DNA of 64,000 nucleotides, from NCBI GenBank assembly GCA_964431385.1, contig CAYSJM010000001.1, positions 1-64,000 of the forward strand, written 5' to 3'. Shown in pieces: positions 1 through 8,249 of this stretch (position 1 is its first letter; each line of letters opens with the position of its first letter). Source of the stretch: UTCHB3 sp964431385. Its GTDB lineage: Bacteria > Bacteroidota > Ignavibacteria > Ignavibacteriales > Ignavibacteriaceae. Both the position numbers and the translations under genes were made by a program. Under the pieces are notes generated by a model, which was not told the origin of the DNA, did no database searches, and was given only the letters and a program-made list of their open reading frames with translations.

Positions 1-20
1 ACAAAATCTATAAACACTTT

Positions 21-1352
21 TTACCCCGTAAAACTTCTTTCTGTTTTTTCTGTTAATAAACGCGCATATTTGTTTTTTTCGTTTAATCCTGCATTTGAAT
101 AAAGGATCGATAAAAAATTCTTTGCCTCACTTAGGGTCGCACACTTTTCAAGAGCTTCCATACTGCTAAAAAAATCAGAATGGTCTCCATCAAAAATGTG
201 TTGTATAATCTTTAAACTTTCATCCTGATCGAGCATCGATAATATGTTCCTTTGAACCCTGACTTTTGAAATTTCAGGATCGATTCTTGGAGGGAAACTA
301 AATTCATACCTTTGTACCGGTTCATCTTCAATAATTCTTGCCACAGGTTCATCGTAAATCGAAGGAAGTTTAGCAATAATCTCCAATGCATCCTGCGAAG
401 GTTTTTTTGAGCCGGGTTCTTCAACTTCTTCGAACTCGATCGTCTTCTTTGGAGTTGCTATAATCTCTTCAATAGTTTTATTCGACATTGTCTGAGGTGA
501 TCTTCTCAAGGGCTCTTCGGATATTTTTTCACTTGCGGAAGATTCGCTGAAACTCTCAATCGGAGTGGGAACGGGAGCAGGAACTTCCTTTTCAACAGAT
601 TCAATCGGTTTTTCCTGAACCAAAGGCTCAAGAATGGGTTTCTGAGGCTTAATTTCCCTTGTTATTTCCAAATTCCTGTCAAAAACCGAAGCGTCTTCAC
701 CCGTTAAAATGTCTTTAATTTTCCAAACGCTCAACAATTCCCTGAATTCAAATTGAGGTAATAGTTTGGCGTAAGAGTCGTTAAGTCCACGGGAGAGAAG
801 AAAAAGTTTCATACACTCCCCGTCGAGTGACGGATGTTCTTCGTTATAATTGAAGAAGTGACTTAAAGCATCGATTCCATCGGAAATGATGGATTTAAAA
901 TTTCCATCAAGCAGTTTTTTGTTCACTTTCTCCATTGTTTCATCGTAGCCTGACTCAACCAGTTTCCCGGAACCGTGAAGTTTTTCAAGAATATCCAGGT
1001 AATATCTGAAGTAATATACCCGATTTCTAAGGTCTGTGAGGATACCTTTGTCAACTCCTGAGGGGGAAACAAAAAGGAGTTTTTTAAGAAGGAAAACCGG
1101 ATTAAAGAGAAAATTCAGATTAAAAACTGCAGCTTTCTTCAGAATAAGGGTCACTTCTTCTTTGGTGAGTGTTCTTTTTGAAGTATTGTGTTTTTCACCA
1201 ATTAAAACGATTTCAGCCCATAAATATTTGATAAAGGCCGGATGAATACCTGTTGATTCAAGCTCCTCTATCGAAAATTCAGTAGCCTGCGAATTAACAA
1301 TAATTTCGCTGTTCTGTTTTAGTAGTTTTGCTGCTTTTTCTTTAAACATCAT
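21..1352 (-). CDS. Hypothetical protein with two helical regions joined by a disordered linker
   Basis: I do not recognise a family for this 443-residue protein. Residues 1-230 and about 365-443 look mainly helical. Between them (about 235-345) lies a Pro/Glu/Ser/Lys-rich, low-complexity segment typical of a flexible acidic linker. There is no signal peptide or membrane segment, so it is probably cytoplasmic. The start has two consecutive ATG codons and no clear Shine-Dalgarno. It begins only 9 bases beyond the sdhB terminator hairpin, so it is either read through from the sdh operon or has a promoter within the terminator spacer. The gene stops 20 bases from the window edge; no downstream context is visible. 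Confidence 0.75.
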   Translation of the reverse strand: MMFKEKAAKLLKQNSEIIVNSQATEFSIEELESTGIHPAFIKYLWAEIVLIGEKHNTSKRTLTKEEVTLILKKAAVFNLNFLFNPVFLLKKLLFVSPSGVDKGILTDLRNRVYYFRYYLDILEKLHGSGKLVESGYDETMEKVNKKLLDGNFKSIISDGIDALSHFFNYNEEHPSLDGECMKLFLLSRGLNDSYAKLLPQFEFRELLSVWKIKDILTGEDASVFDRNLEITREIKPQKPILEPLVQEKPIESVEKEVPAPVPTPIESFSESSASEKISEEPLRRSPQTMSNKTIEEIIATPKKTIEFEEVEEPGSKKPSQDALEIIAKLPSIYDEPVARIIEDEPVQRYEFSFPPRIDPEISKVRVQRNILSMLDQDESLKIIQHIFDGDHSDFFSSMEALEKCATLSEAKNFLSILYSNAGLNEKNKYARLLTEKTERSFTG

Positions 1353-1360
1353 TTTCTAAC

Positions 1361-1396
1361 AAAAAAGGCTGTCGGATTACCTAATAACCGACAGCC
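1361..1396 (-). terminator. Rho-independent terminator of the sdhCAB operon
   Basis: On the minus strand a 9-bp perfect stem (GGCTGTCGG / CCGACAGCC, 1367-1375 with 1388-1396) and 12-nt loop are followed by six T. It lies 20 bases after the sdhB stop and just before the next minus-strand gene. Confidence 0.9.
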
Positions 1397-1416
1397 CGTT
1401 ATAAAATATAACTTAC

Positions 1417-2157
1417 CTAAGATAATCCCGCTTTCAGGTATTCACGGTTCAGGAATGCGATATTTGCAACCGAAATTCCTTTAGGACACTCAGCTTCACA
1501 AGCGTAGGTATTGGTACATGAACCAAAACCTTCCTTATCCATTTGAGCAACCATATTGAGCACCCGTTCTTTTCTTTCAACTTTTCCTTGAGGAAGGTGT
1601 CCCAAATGAGAAACTTTAGCAGCAACAAACAGCATCGCAGAAGCGTTTTTGCAGGCAGCTACACAAGCACCACAACCTATACAGGCGGCTGCATCCATCG
1701 CCAGTTCAGCATCTTTTTTAGGGATCGGGATGGCATTTCCATCGGGGGCAGAACCTGTGCTTGCAGAAATGAAGCCACCTGATTGCATGATTCTATCGAA
1801 GGCGGAGCGATCAGTGATGCAATCCTTAATAACAGGGAACGGTTTTGCACGCCATGGTTCCACTGTAATAGTGTCACCTTCTTTGAATGATCTCATGAAC
1901 AACTGGCAAGCAGTAACTTTTTGTCTTGGTCCGTGAGGTCTGCCACTAATATGGAGGCTACACATCCCGCAAATACCTTCGCGGCAATCGTGATCAAAAG
2001 CGACGGGATCCTCATTTTTTGCGATCAATTCTTCATTCAGAATGTCAAGCATCTCAAGAAAAGAGGTATCGTCTGCAATATTTGAAATCGAATAATCAAC
2101 AAACCTGCCTGTGTCTTTTGAGTTCTTTTGACGCCATATTTTCAATTTAAAGTTCAT
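1417..2157 (-). CDS. sdhB: Succinate dehydrogenase / fumarate reductase iron-sulfur subunit
   Basis: This is the electron-transfer subunit of complex II, passing electrons between SdhA flavin and the membrane cytochrome b. The 246 residues carry the expected ligands: a plant-type [2Fe-2S] set at C58, C63, C66 and C84 (motif CREGICGMC), then C159-x2-C162-x2-C165-x3-C169 (CIGCGACVAACK) and C214, C220, C224 for the [4Fe-4S] and [3Fe-4S] centres. It is the last gene of sdhC-sdhA-sdhB, 15 bases after sdhA, and is followed by a strong terminator. The sequence resembles the class-B enzymes of Bacteroidota and Chlorobi, which use menaquinone; direction (succinate oxidation or fumarate reduction) cannot be decided from sequence. 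Confidence 0.96.
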   Translation of the reverse strand: MNFKLKIWRQKNSKDTGRFVDYSISNIADDTSFLEMLDILNEELIAKNEDPVAFDHDCREGICGMCSLHISGRPHGPRQKVTACQLFMRSFKEGDTITVEPWRAKPFPVIKDCITDRSAFDRIMQSGGFISASTGSAPDGNAIPIPKKDAELAMDAAACIGCGACVAACKNASAMLFVAAKVSHLGHLPQGKVERKERVLNMVAQMDKEGFGSCTNTYACEAECPKGISVANIAFLNREYLKAGLS

Positions 2158-2172
2158 ATCTACTACTCCTTC

Positions 2173-4086
2173 CTATTTATAGCTTCTTTGGCTTGGTTTG
2201 CAGTATTCAAAATTAAGTTCTTCTTTGTGAAGTTCCGGTTCATTTCCAACACCTTTAAACTCCCAAGCGGACACGAAACTAAAATTTTCATCGTCTCGTT
2301 TTGCTTCATTATCTTCAGTCTGAGATTCTTCTCTGAAATGACCTCCACACGACTCGCGTCTGTTGAGTGCATCTTTAGCCATAAGTTCGGCAAGTTCGAG
2401 GAAATCGGCGACTCTACCGGCTTTTTCAAGTGATTGATTTAGCTCTTCATTAACTCCGAGAACTCTGACATCCTTCCAGAATTCATCTCTAAGTTTTTGA
2501 ATTGCTGTTATCGCTTCTTTTAGTCCGGCTTCATTTCTACCCATACCGACATTATCCCACATGATTTTGCCGAGTTTTTTATGGAAGTAATCTACCGATT
2601 TTGTTCCTTTTATCGAAAGAAGTTTTGTTATTCCGTCTTTCACATTCTTTACAGCTTCAGCAAATTCGGGAGCATCAGTGGTTACTTTTTTGAACTGATT
2701 GCTTCCGAGATATCCACCTACGGTTGCGGGAATAACAAAGTATCCGTCAGCCAAACCTTGCATGAGTGCAGAAGCACCAAGCCGGTTAGCCCCATGATCA
2801 GAGAAGTTAGCTTCACCGGCTGCAAAAAGTCCGGGAACTGTAGTCATTAAATTGTAGTCAACCCACAAACCACCCATCGTGTAATGAACTGCGGGATAAA
2901 TCCTCATCGGAACTTCGTACGGGTTTTCGTCAGTAATTTCATAATACATATCAAAAAGGTTGCCATACTTTTCTTCAATTCTGGCTTTTCCCTGTCTCTT
3001 AATTGCATCTTCAAAATCGAGATAGACTGCCATTTTAGAAGTGCCAACTCCCCTTCCTTCATCGCAGACTTGTTTAGCCGCACGGGACGCCACATCCCTC
3101 GGTACAAGATTACCAAAAGAAGGATAACGCCGTTCGAGGTAATAATCTCTTTCAGCCTCGGGGATATCTCTGGCTTTTCTATTGTCCCCTTTTTTGAGAG
3201 GAACCCAAACTCTACCGTCGTTCCTTAAACTTTCTGACATCAAAGTCAACTTTGACTGATGGTCACCACTTACCGGAATACAGGTCGGGTGAATCTGGAC
3301 GAAGCAAGGATTTCCGAAAAAAGCACCTCTTTTGTGAGCACGCCAGATGGCACTGGTGTTGCACCCTTTTGCATTGGTCGATAGGTAATAAACATTACCA
3401 TAACCACCAGTGGCAAGCACAACCGCATCTGCTGCGTGTTTTTCGATTTCACCTGTAACCATGTTACGAGCTATTATACCACGAGCTTTTCCATCTATCA
3501 TCACCACATCGAGCATTTCGTGGCGTTCATACATCTTGACCTGTCCAAGTCCAACTTGTCTCGCGAGTGCACTGTAGGCACCCAAAAGGAGTTGCTGCCC
3601 GGTCTGTCCTCGTGCGTAAAAAGTTCTGGAAACCTGTGCACCACCAAATGATCGGTTATCGAGATATCCACCATACTCACGAGCAAAGGGAACGCCCTGA
3701 GCTACGCACTGATCGATAATATCGACGCTCAATTCGGCGAGTCTGTAAACATTCGCTTCACGAGCACGGTAATCTCCCCCTTTTACTGTATCGTAAAAGA
3801 GTCTGTAGATAGAATCACCGTCATTTCTGTAGTTTTTTCCTGCATTTATACCACCTTGAGCGGCGATACTGTGAGCTCTGCGAGCACTATCCTGATAACA
3901 AAAAGCAGAGACTTCATAACCCATTTCACCGAGAGTAGCAGCTGCAGCACCACCTGCAAGACCTGTACCGACAACGATTATGTGGTATTTTCTTCTGTTG
4001 GCAGGATTTACAAGTTTAAGATTGAATTTATGTTCATACCATTTTTTCTCAATCGGTCCTGACGGGATCTTTGAATCTAAAGCCAT
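2173..4086 (-). CDS. sdhA: Succinate dehydrogenase / fumarate reductase flavoprotein subunit
   Basis: Catalytic subunit that interconverts succinate and fumarate with covalently bound FAD. The 637-residue protein has the dinucleotide fold GTGLAGG at residues 40-46 and the flavin-attachment stretch RAHSIAAQGG around residues 70-79, with His72 the expected FAD-linked histidine. The capping-domain motif HPTCIP and a C-terminal FRDA-like helical domain follow. The start codon overlaps the sdhC stop in a TAATG arrangement, indicating translational coupling. A long N-terminal extension of about 33 residues before the Rossmann fold and the length of about 640 residues are typical of the Bacteroidota/Chlorobi class-B enzymes. 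Confidence 0.97.
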   Translation of the reverse strand: MALDSKIPSGPIEKKWYEHKFNLKLVNPANRRKYHIIVVGTGLAGGAAAATLGEMGYEVSAFCYQDSARRAHSIAAQGGINAGKNYRNDGDSIYRLFYDTVKGGDYRAREANVYRLAELSVDIIDQCVAQGVPFAREYGGYLDNRSFGGAQVSRTFYARGQTGQQLLLGAYSALARQVGLGQVKMYERHEMLDVVMIDGKARGIIARNMVTGEIEKHAADAVVLATGGYGNVYYLSTNAKGCNTSAIWRAHKRGAFFGNPCFVQIHPTCIPVSGDHQSKLTLMSESLRNDGRVWVPLKKGDNRKARDIPEAERDYYLERRYPSFGNLVPRDVASRAAKQVCDEGRGVGTSKMAVYLDFEDAIKRQGKARIEEKYGNLFDMYYEITDENPYEVPMRIYPAVHYTMGGLWVDYNLMTTVPGLFAAGEANFSDHGANRLGASALMQGLADGYFVIPATVGGYLGSNQFKKVTTDAPEFAEAVKNVKDGITKLLSIKGTKSVDYFHKKLGKIMWDNVGMGRNEAGLKEAITAIQKLRDEFWKDVRVLGVNEELNQSLEKAGRVADFLELAELMAKDALNRRESCGGHFREESQTEDNEAKRDDENFSFVSAWEFKGVGNEPELHKEELNFEYCKPSQRSYK

Positions 4087-4745
4087 TATTTACCTCCTGA
4101 GTTAAATAAAAAATAGAGTGGGATTATGGCATATAACAGGGGCACGATAATAGCAAAAGCCAACCCCAGTCCTTTTAACAATGGAGAAAATTTCTTTCCA
4201 AGTAACCCAAAGGTTTGGAAGGAACTCTGAAATCCGTGATTGAGGTGGAGCCCAAGAAGAACCATAGCCACTACATAAAATCCGGAATAGAGAGGTTGTT
4301 GAAATGCTGTAACCACCAATTTATACATATCTTTTTCACCGAGAAACCTTGTCTCAACAAAAAAGCTTTTTAGATGGATAATCAAAAAGACTATAATGAC
4401 AATTCCACTCAGGAACATCGAGCGGGAAGTCCAACTGCTATTTGCATTGGCATCCCTTACCGCATAAGCGACAGGTCGGGCAGCTTTGTTTTTCAGATAA
4501 AGCTTAATCCCGATAAACATATGGAAGACAAATCCAAGTACCAACCCGATCTCCAGGGTTCTGATAACAGGATTTGATGACATAAATTCAGAGTAGGCAT
4601 TAAAAGCCACACCTTGATCATTCTTAAAAAGCTGAAAATTACCGGCGAGATGCACCAGCAGGAAGGATATTAAAAAGAGCCCCGTTAAGCCTGAAACAAA
4701 TTTCTGACCTATCGAAGAGCTTAAAAACCGCAAAAACCATCCCAT
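4086..4745 (-). CDS. sdhC: Succinate dehydrogenase cytochrome b subunit (class B)
   Basis: Membrane anchor and quinone-reactive subunit of complex II. The 219 residues contain about five hydrophobic helices and conserved-looking histidines (for example LLVHLAGN, FHMFIG, IIHLKSF and LLGLHLNHG) of the single-subunit class-B cytochrome b that binds two haems and needs no SdhD. It is first in the operon, followed with a 1-base TAATG overlap by sdhA. A good ribosome binding site (CGGAGA) lies 8 bases before the ATG. An imperfect hairpin in the upstream spacer probably terminates the preceding porin-like gene. Confidence 0.93.
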   Translation of the reverse strand: MGWFLRFLSSSIGQKFVSGLTGLFLISFLLVHLAGNFQLFKNDQGVAFNAYSEFMSSNPVIRTLEIGLVLGFVFHMFIGIKLYLKNKAARPVAYAVRDANANSSWTSRSMFLSGIVIIVFLIIHLKSFFVETRFLGEKDMYKLVVTAFQQPLYSGFYVVAMVLLGLHLNHGFQSSFQTFGLLGKKFSPLLKGLGLAFAIIVPLLYAIIPLYFLFNSGGK

Positions 4746-4792
4746 TACATTGATCTCCGAAAAATTGATTCGTATTGTTTTTTAACAAAACA

Positions 4793-4821
4793 GACGGTTG
4801 ATCCTGGATGGAACAACCGCC
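4793..4821 (-). terminator. Probable weak terminator after the beta-barrel gene
   Basis: An imperfect stem (GGCGGTTG / CAACCGTC on the minus strand, one mismatch, 13-nt loop) is followed on that strand by a T-rich run TGTTTTGTT. A second short hairpin (TCAGGG / CCCTGA) lies nearer the porin stop at about 4882-4902. Either could end the upstream transcript before the sdhC leader. Confidence 0.45.
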
Positions 4822-4920
4822 TCAAAAATATTTTTATTTGCCTAAAATTATCGATTCTCAATTAGATAATCGAACCCAAAATCAGGGTAAAAAGTGCCCT
4901 GACGCCACCGTTTTCCGTTT

Positions 4921-6279
4921 TTAGAAATTAAACGGCATAACAAAACTTACACGGGGTTCAATTCTTTTTTGAGGTTCATAACCAATTACATTGTTTCCAC
5001 CATCTCTGAGGGGAAGGTATGTCCAATGATAAACGAGCGAAACAACGAGGAATTTGTAAGGTTTGTAACCAACCTCGACATAAGCATGTGATCTCTCGTC
5101 GGTTGTGAAGAGTTCAGATTCGGATTGAATACCTGATTTTTCATAACCTGCATTAAGAACATACGACCCGTCCTTAGGCGAGAGGTCTGTTTTGAGTTGC
5201 AAGATACCACTATTTGGAGTTTTGTCGAGCCTCTGATAGCTACCATAAACAACCGCATAGTTTGCAATATCTGCCCTTAAAGCTCCAAACCATCCGTTAT
5301 CACTTTCGCCCATAGACTCAAGAGCCATAATCTTACCGGCAGGAGCACCTCCCATAACGGCAAATCTTTCGATTTCATAAAGACCATCGAAGTATGAGGG
5401 GAGGAATTTGCCTTCGTTAAATCTTCTCTCAAATTTAGTAGAAAGTTTTACCATTCCAAGCCCACTAAGAGAAAGCATAAATCCGGTGTTTATCCCTGAA
5501 CCATAATCAGACATTTTAGTGTAATTGGTAAATAGATCGACACTTACCATATCAGTTTTAATTACAGGAAGACCGAGATCAATAGAGAATCCACCAACAG
5601 AACTTTTCTTTTCTGTTACTACAAAATCACCTTTCGAGTCGTAATTTCCTTTAAGTACACCGGCTTTATCGTTAAAGTCACTTGCGAAAGAGAGACCCAC
5701 TTCGAGATTGCTGATGACAGGAATTTTTGCAGCAGCTTCGGAGAAACGGAGAGGTCTTACAAACCCTCTCAAACCGGCTACACCTCCAGAAGCAAAATCA
5801 CTGTACATCGATTCGAAGCCCCATTTCCCCATATCAACATCAAAGTTGAAACCGGTTTTACGGTTGTCGAAGCTGGAGCTGTTATTATACATGTAAATTA
5901 AGTTTCCCTGACCGAGTGTATAATAGTCGAGCATACCGACTTTTGCATAGATATCGTCCTTTTTCTGACCATATCTTACATATCTGATGATCGATAGAAT
6001 CTGGGATGCAGTCTTGTAATTCTCATCACGAAGTTTACCTTCCGGGGTAAATTCAAGATTCAAATCCATTCCTACCCCAAAATTTGCAAAGCTTACATCG
6101 GGGGTAAATCTCAGGGCATAATGTGGCTTGCCATCGATCCAAATCAGACCGGCACCGCCTTCAAAATTACCTGATCCAGCCCCGGGGTACTTGCTGAAAT
6201 CGGGGAAGTTGTTCATCTGTGCATTGATGTTAAAAACCACCAATACGAGTACGGAGAGAAGTAGTATTGTTCTCTTCAT
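4921..6279 (-). CDS. Putative outer-membrane beta-barrel protein
   Basis: The 452-residue protein begins with a clear signal peptide (MKRTILLLSVLVLVVFNINA, cleavage near residue 20). The rest is rich in alternating aromatic/polar beta-strand patterns with no hydrophobic helices, and it ends in phenylalanine (MPFNF), as outer-membrane barrel proteins usually do. The ribosome binding site GAGAGGAAACA before the ATG supports the start. I do not recognise a named porin family and the substrate is unknown. It sits upstream of sdhCAB in the same orientation but is separated by about 175 bases with a probable terminator, so co-function with complex II is not implied. Confidence 0.8.
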   Translation of the reverse strand: MKRTILLLSVLVLVVFNINAQMNNFPDFSKYPGAGSGNFEGGAGLIWIDGKPHYALRFTPDVSFANFGVGMDLNLEFTPEGKLRDENYKTASQILSIIRYVRYGQKKDDIYAKVGMLDYYTLGQGNLIYMYNNSSSFDNRKTGFNFDVDMGKWGFESMYSDFASGGVAGLRGFVRPLRFSEAAAKIPVISNLEVGLSFASDFNDKAGVLKGNYDSKGDFVVTEKKSSVGGFSIDLGLPVIKTDMVSVDLFTNYTKMSDYGSGINTGFMLSLSGLGMVKLSTKFERRFNEGKFLPSYFDGLYEIERFAVMGGAPAGKIMALESMGESDNGWFGALRADIANYAVVYGSYQRLDKTPNSGILQLKTDLSPKDGSYVLNAGYEKSGIQSESELFTTDERSHAYVEVGYKPYKFLVVSLVYHWTYLPLRDGGNNVIGYEPQKRIEPRVSFVMPFNF

Positions 6280-6351
6280 TGTTTCCTCTCTTATTTGAAA
6301 TCTTTTTCAGTTACAAAATATCAAAAAATAACATTTTAATATATGTTTTTT

Positions 6352-6359
6352 TATATTTG
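6352..6359 (+). promoter_or_regulatory. Possible Bacteroidota-type -7 box upstream of the UbiA gene
   Basis: TATATTTG matches the TAnnTTTG -7 consensus known for housekeeping promoters of Bacteroidota and lies about 55-65 bases before the first plausible start codon. No TTG -33 element is seen at the expected distance, so this is tentative. Confidence 0.3.
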
Positions 6360-6415
6360 TGGCGATATTTTCTTAATCTAATTTTCGGATATTTACGAGG
6401 TATATTCTGCTCGAA

Positions 6416-7234
6416 TTGTTCAGACCCGTTAATTTTGTCATCACATTCATCTCCGGAATACTCGCCGTCCTCATCGCTCAGGGTGGTGTTTACTCCGATA
6501 CGGTTTTGTATTATGGAATTCTTGTGGGAATTGCGGCTGCTTTGGTTGGGGCGGGGGGCAATATAATCAATGATATTCTGGATGTGGAAACTGACAAAAT
6601 TAACCGCCCCGATCGCCCAATTCCATCCGGAAAGGTATCAGAAACCACGGCAATGAGAATCTATATTTTCGTGAAAATTGGCGGGATATTTTTTGCATCT
6701 ATTGCGGGTATTTTTCCCGGAATTATAGCTGCTTTTTCGTCTATAATCATCTTCTTTTATTCATATTCGTTGAAGAATATACCCTTAGTCGGGAACATTA
6801 CGGTCGCATTTTTCACCGGATTGATCTTTGTTTTTGGTGCATCCGCAGTTGGCAATTTTAGTGGAATTCTCTTCCCTTTTCTGTTCTCATTTTTTATTAA
6901 TTTCATTCGGGAAATCGTAAAGGATGTGGAAGATATTGAGGGAGATCGTGAAACTGAAGTTCACACATTCCCGATAGTATTTGGGATTGAAACCTCAAAA
7001 AAAATTATAACAGGTTTGATTTTTTCTCTGACGGTTCTGACTTTCATTCCTTTTTTCCTCGCTGTTTATAAAATTGAATATTTGATAATTATTGCATTAT
7101 CGGTCTCACCAGGATTGGTAACATGTGCAAAAGCCATAAAGAAAGCTGAAATAAAAGAGGATTATTCAAAAATCAGTAAAAATCTAAAACTGATAATGGC
7201 CCTTGGCATTGTCGCAATTTTGTTTGGTCTATGA
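6416..7234 (+). CDS. UbiA-family prenyltransferase (geranylgeranylglycerol-phosphate transferase-like)
   Basis: Integral membrane enzyme that attaches an isoprenoid chain to an acceptor. The first aspartate motif NDILDVETD (residues 52-60, followed by KINRPDRPIPSG) and the second motif DVEDIEGDRE are both intact, with about eight to nine membrane helices in 272 residues. Motif flavour resembles the archaeal and Bacteroidota geranylgeranylglycerol-phosphate geranylgeranyltransferase group more than MenA/UbiA, but the acceptor is not certain. The TTG at 6416 is 15 bases from the GAGG at 6397-6400. A CTG at 6407, adding three residues, sits at an ideal 6-base spacing and may be the true start. 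The stop overlaps the rnhB start (ATGA). Confidence 0.85.
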   Translation: MFRPVNFVITFISGILAVLIAQGGVYSDTVLYYGILVGIAAALVGAGGNIINDILDVETDKINRPDRPIPSGKVSETTAMRIYIFVKIGGIFFASIAGIFPGIIAAFSSIIIFFYSYSLKNIPLVGNITVAFFTGLIFVFGASAVGNFSGILFPFLFSFFINFIREIVKDVEDIEGDRETEVHTFPIVFGIETSKKIITGLIFSLTVLTFIPFFLAVYKIEYLIIIALSVSPGLVTCAKAIKKAEIKEDYSKISKNLKLIMALGIVAILFGL

Positions 7235-7845
7235 AAAATTTCGACGATTTCTTCAGAGATAAATACGATACTTATTTCCTTGCCGGCACCGACGAAGCAG
7301 GTAGAGGTCCGCTTGCTGGTCCGGTTATGGCAGCCGCGGTAATTTTGCCAGCCGACCTTGATTTACCGGAGATAAACGACTCAAAAAAGCTAACTGACAA
7401 AAAAAGGAGAGAGCTTAAGGAGGTAATTTATTCGTATGCTATTTCGGCAAGATTCACTTCCATAGACGCAGATGAGATTGATAAAATCAATATTTTACGG
7501 GCATCATTAAAGGCAATGAAAATATCGGTGGAGTCACTCACTCAAAAGCCGGATATTATTCTTGTTGATGGAAATAAATCATTTGAGAGCAATACTCCTC
7601 TCATTCCGATTGTGAAAGGTGACGGGAAATCACTTTCTATTGCAGCAGCTTCAATAATTGCAAAGGTAACCAGAGATGATGCGATGTATGAACTCTCGAG
7701 GATCTACCCTGAATACGGCTGGGATCACAACAAAGGTTACCCGACCAAAGTACATATTGCCGCGTTAAAGAAGTATGGTCCAACTCCATATCACCGCAAA
7801 ACTTTTGTAGATCATATTATTTCCCCCTCTTTGTTCGATGAATGA
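7231..7845 (+). CDS. rnhB: Ribonuclease HII
   Basis: Endonuclease that cuts the RNA strand of RNA-DNA hybrids and removes misincorporated ribonucleotides. The 204 residues show the hallmark DEAGRGPLAGP (D21, E22 catalytic), VDGN (D113) and the SIAAASIIAKVTRD segment with the remaining acidic residues, plus a full-length C-terminal region with YGWDHNKGYPT. The ATG overlaps the previous stop by four bases (ATGA), so it is translationally coupled to the UbiA gene. It is followed by a repeat-rich spacer without an obvious terminator. Confidence 0.97.
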   Translation: MKNFDDFFRDKYDTYFLAGTDEAGRGPLAGPVMAAAVILPADLDLPEINDSKKLTDKKRRELKEVIYSYAISARFTSIDADEIDKINILRASLKAMKISVESLTQKPDIILVDGNKSFESNTPLIPIVKGDGKSLSIAAASIIAKVTRDDAMYELSRIYPEYGWDHNKGYPTKVHIAALKKYGPTPYHRKTFVDHIISPSLFDE

Positions 7846-8249
7846 TGAATTTTTCAGATTTCAGCCTTCAGAATTCAACCCTCTGAATTCAGCCATGATG
7901 TTTGAATTTGTCGGTAGGACAATCGAGACGATTGTCGCTCCTTTTCTGATTTTTTAAGGTATTCCCAAACGGCACCCCTGTCGGGGCGCATATTGATTTG
8001 GGATTATTGTTGCTACCCATACCAGACCACTTCGTGGCCATCCAAGCCTTTCTGCGTAAATCCGTTTAATCTGCGTTCACCTGCGTCCCCTCACCCTATC
8101 TAGCCGCACGGGCTCATCCCCTTCTCTGCGTAAATCCGTTTAATCTGCGTGTACTTAGTCCGCTTCGGCGGATCTGCATCCCCTGCCCATCTTGTTCAAA
8201 AAAAGATTAGTTTTGGAGGAGAGATTTTTGATTTTAGCGAGGCAAAATT
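7846..8249. repeat. Repeat-mosaic spacer (palindrome plus CTGCGT phrase repeats and small hairpins)
   Basis: This 404-bp gap holds no gene. From left to right it shows a degenerate TTCAGAATTC-type stretch (7855-7895); a palindrome GACAATCGAGACGATTGTC (7918-7936) with flanks shared with three other places in the window; a nested hairpin with CCCAAA/TTTGGG outside and CCCC/GGGG inside (7964-8002); a CCAC-TTCG-TGG hairpin near 8030; two copies of a phrase built from the words AATCTGCGT and CTGCGTCCCC (8051-8094 and 8125-8183); and a TCCGC-TTCG-GCGGA hairpin at 8159-8172 inside the second copy. The same palindrome-then-phrase order recurs at 58.66-58.81 kb. Confidence 0.85.
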
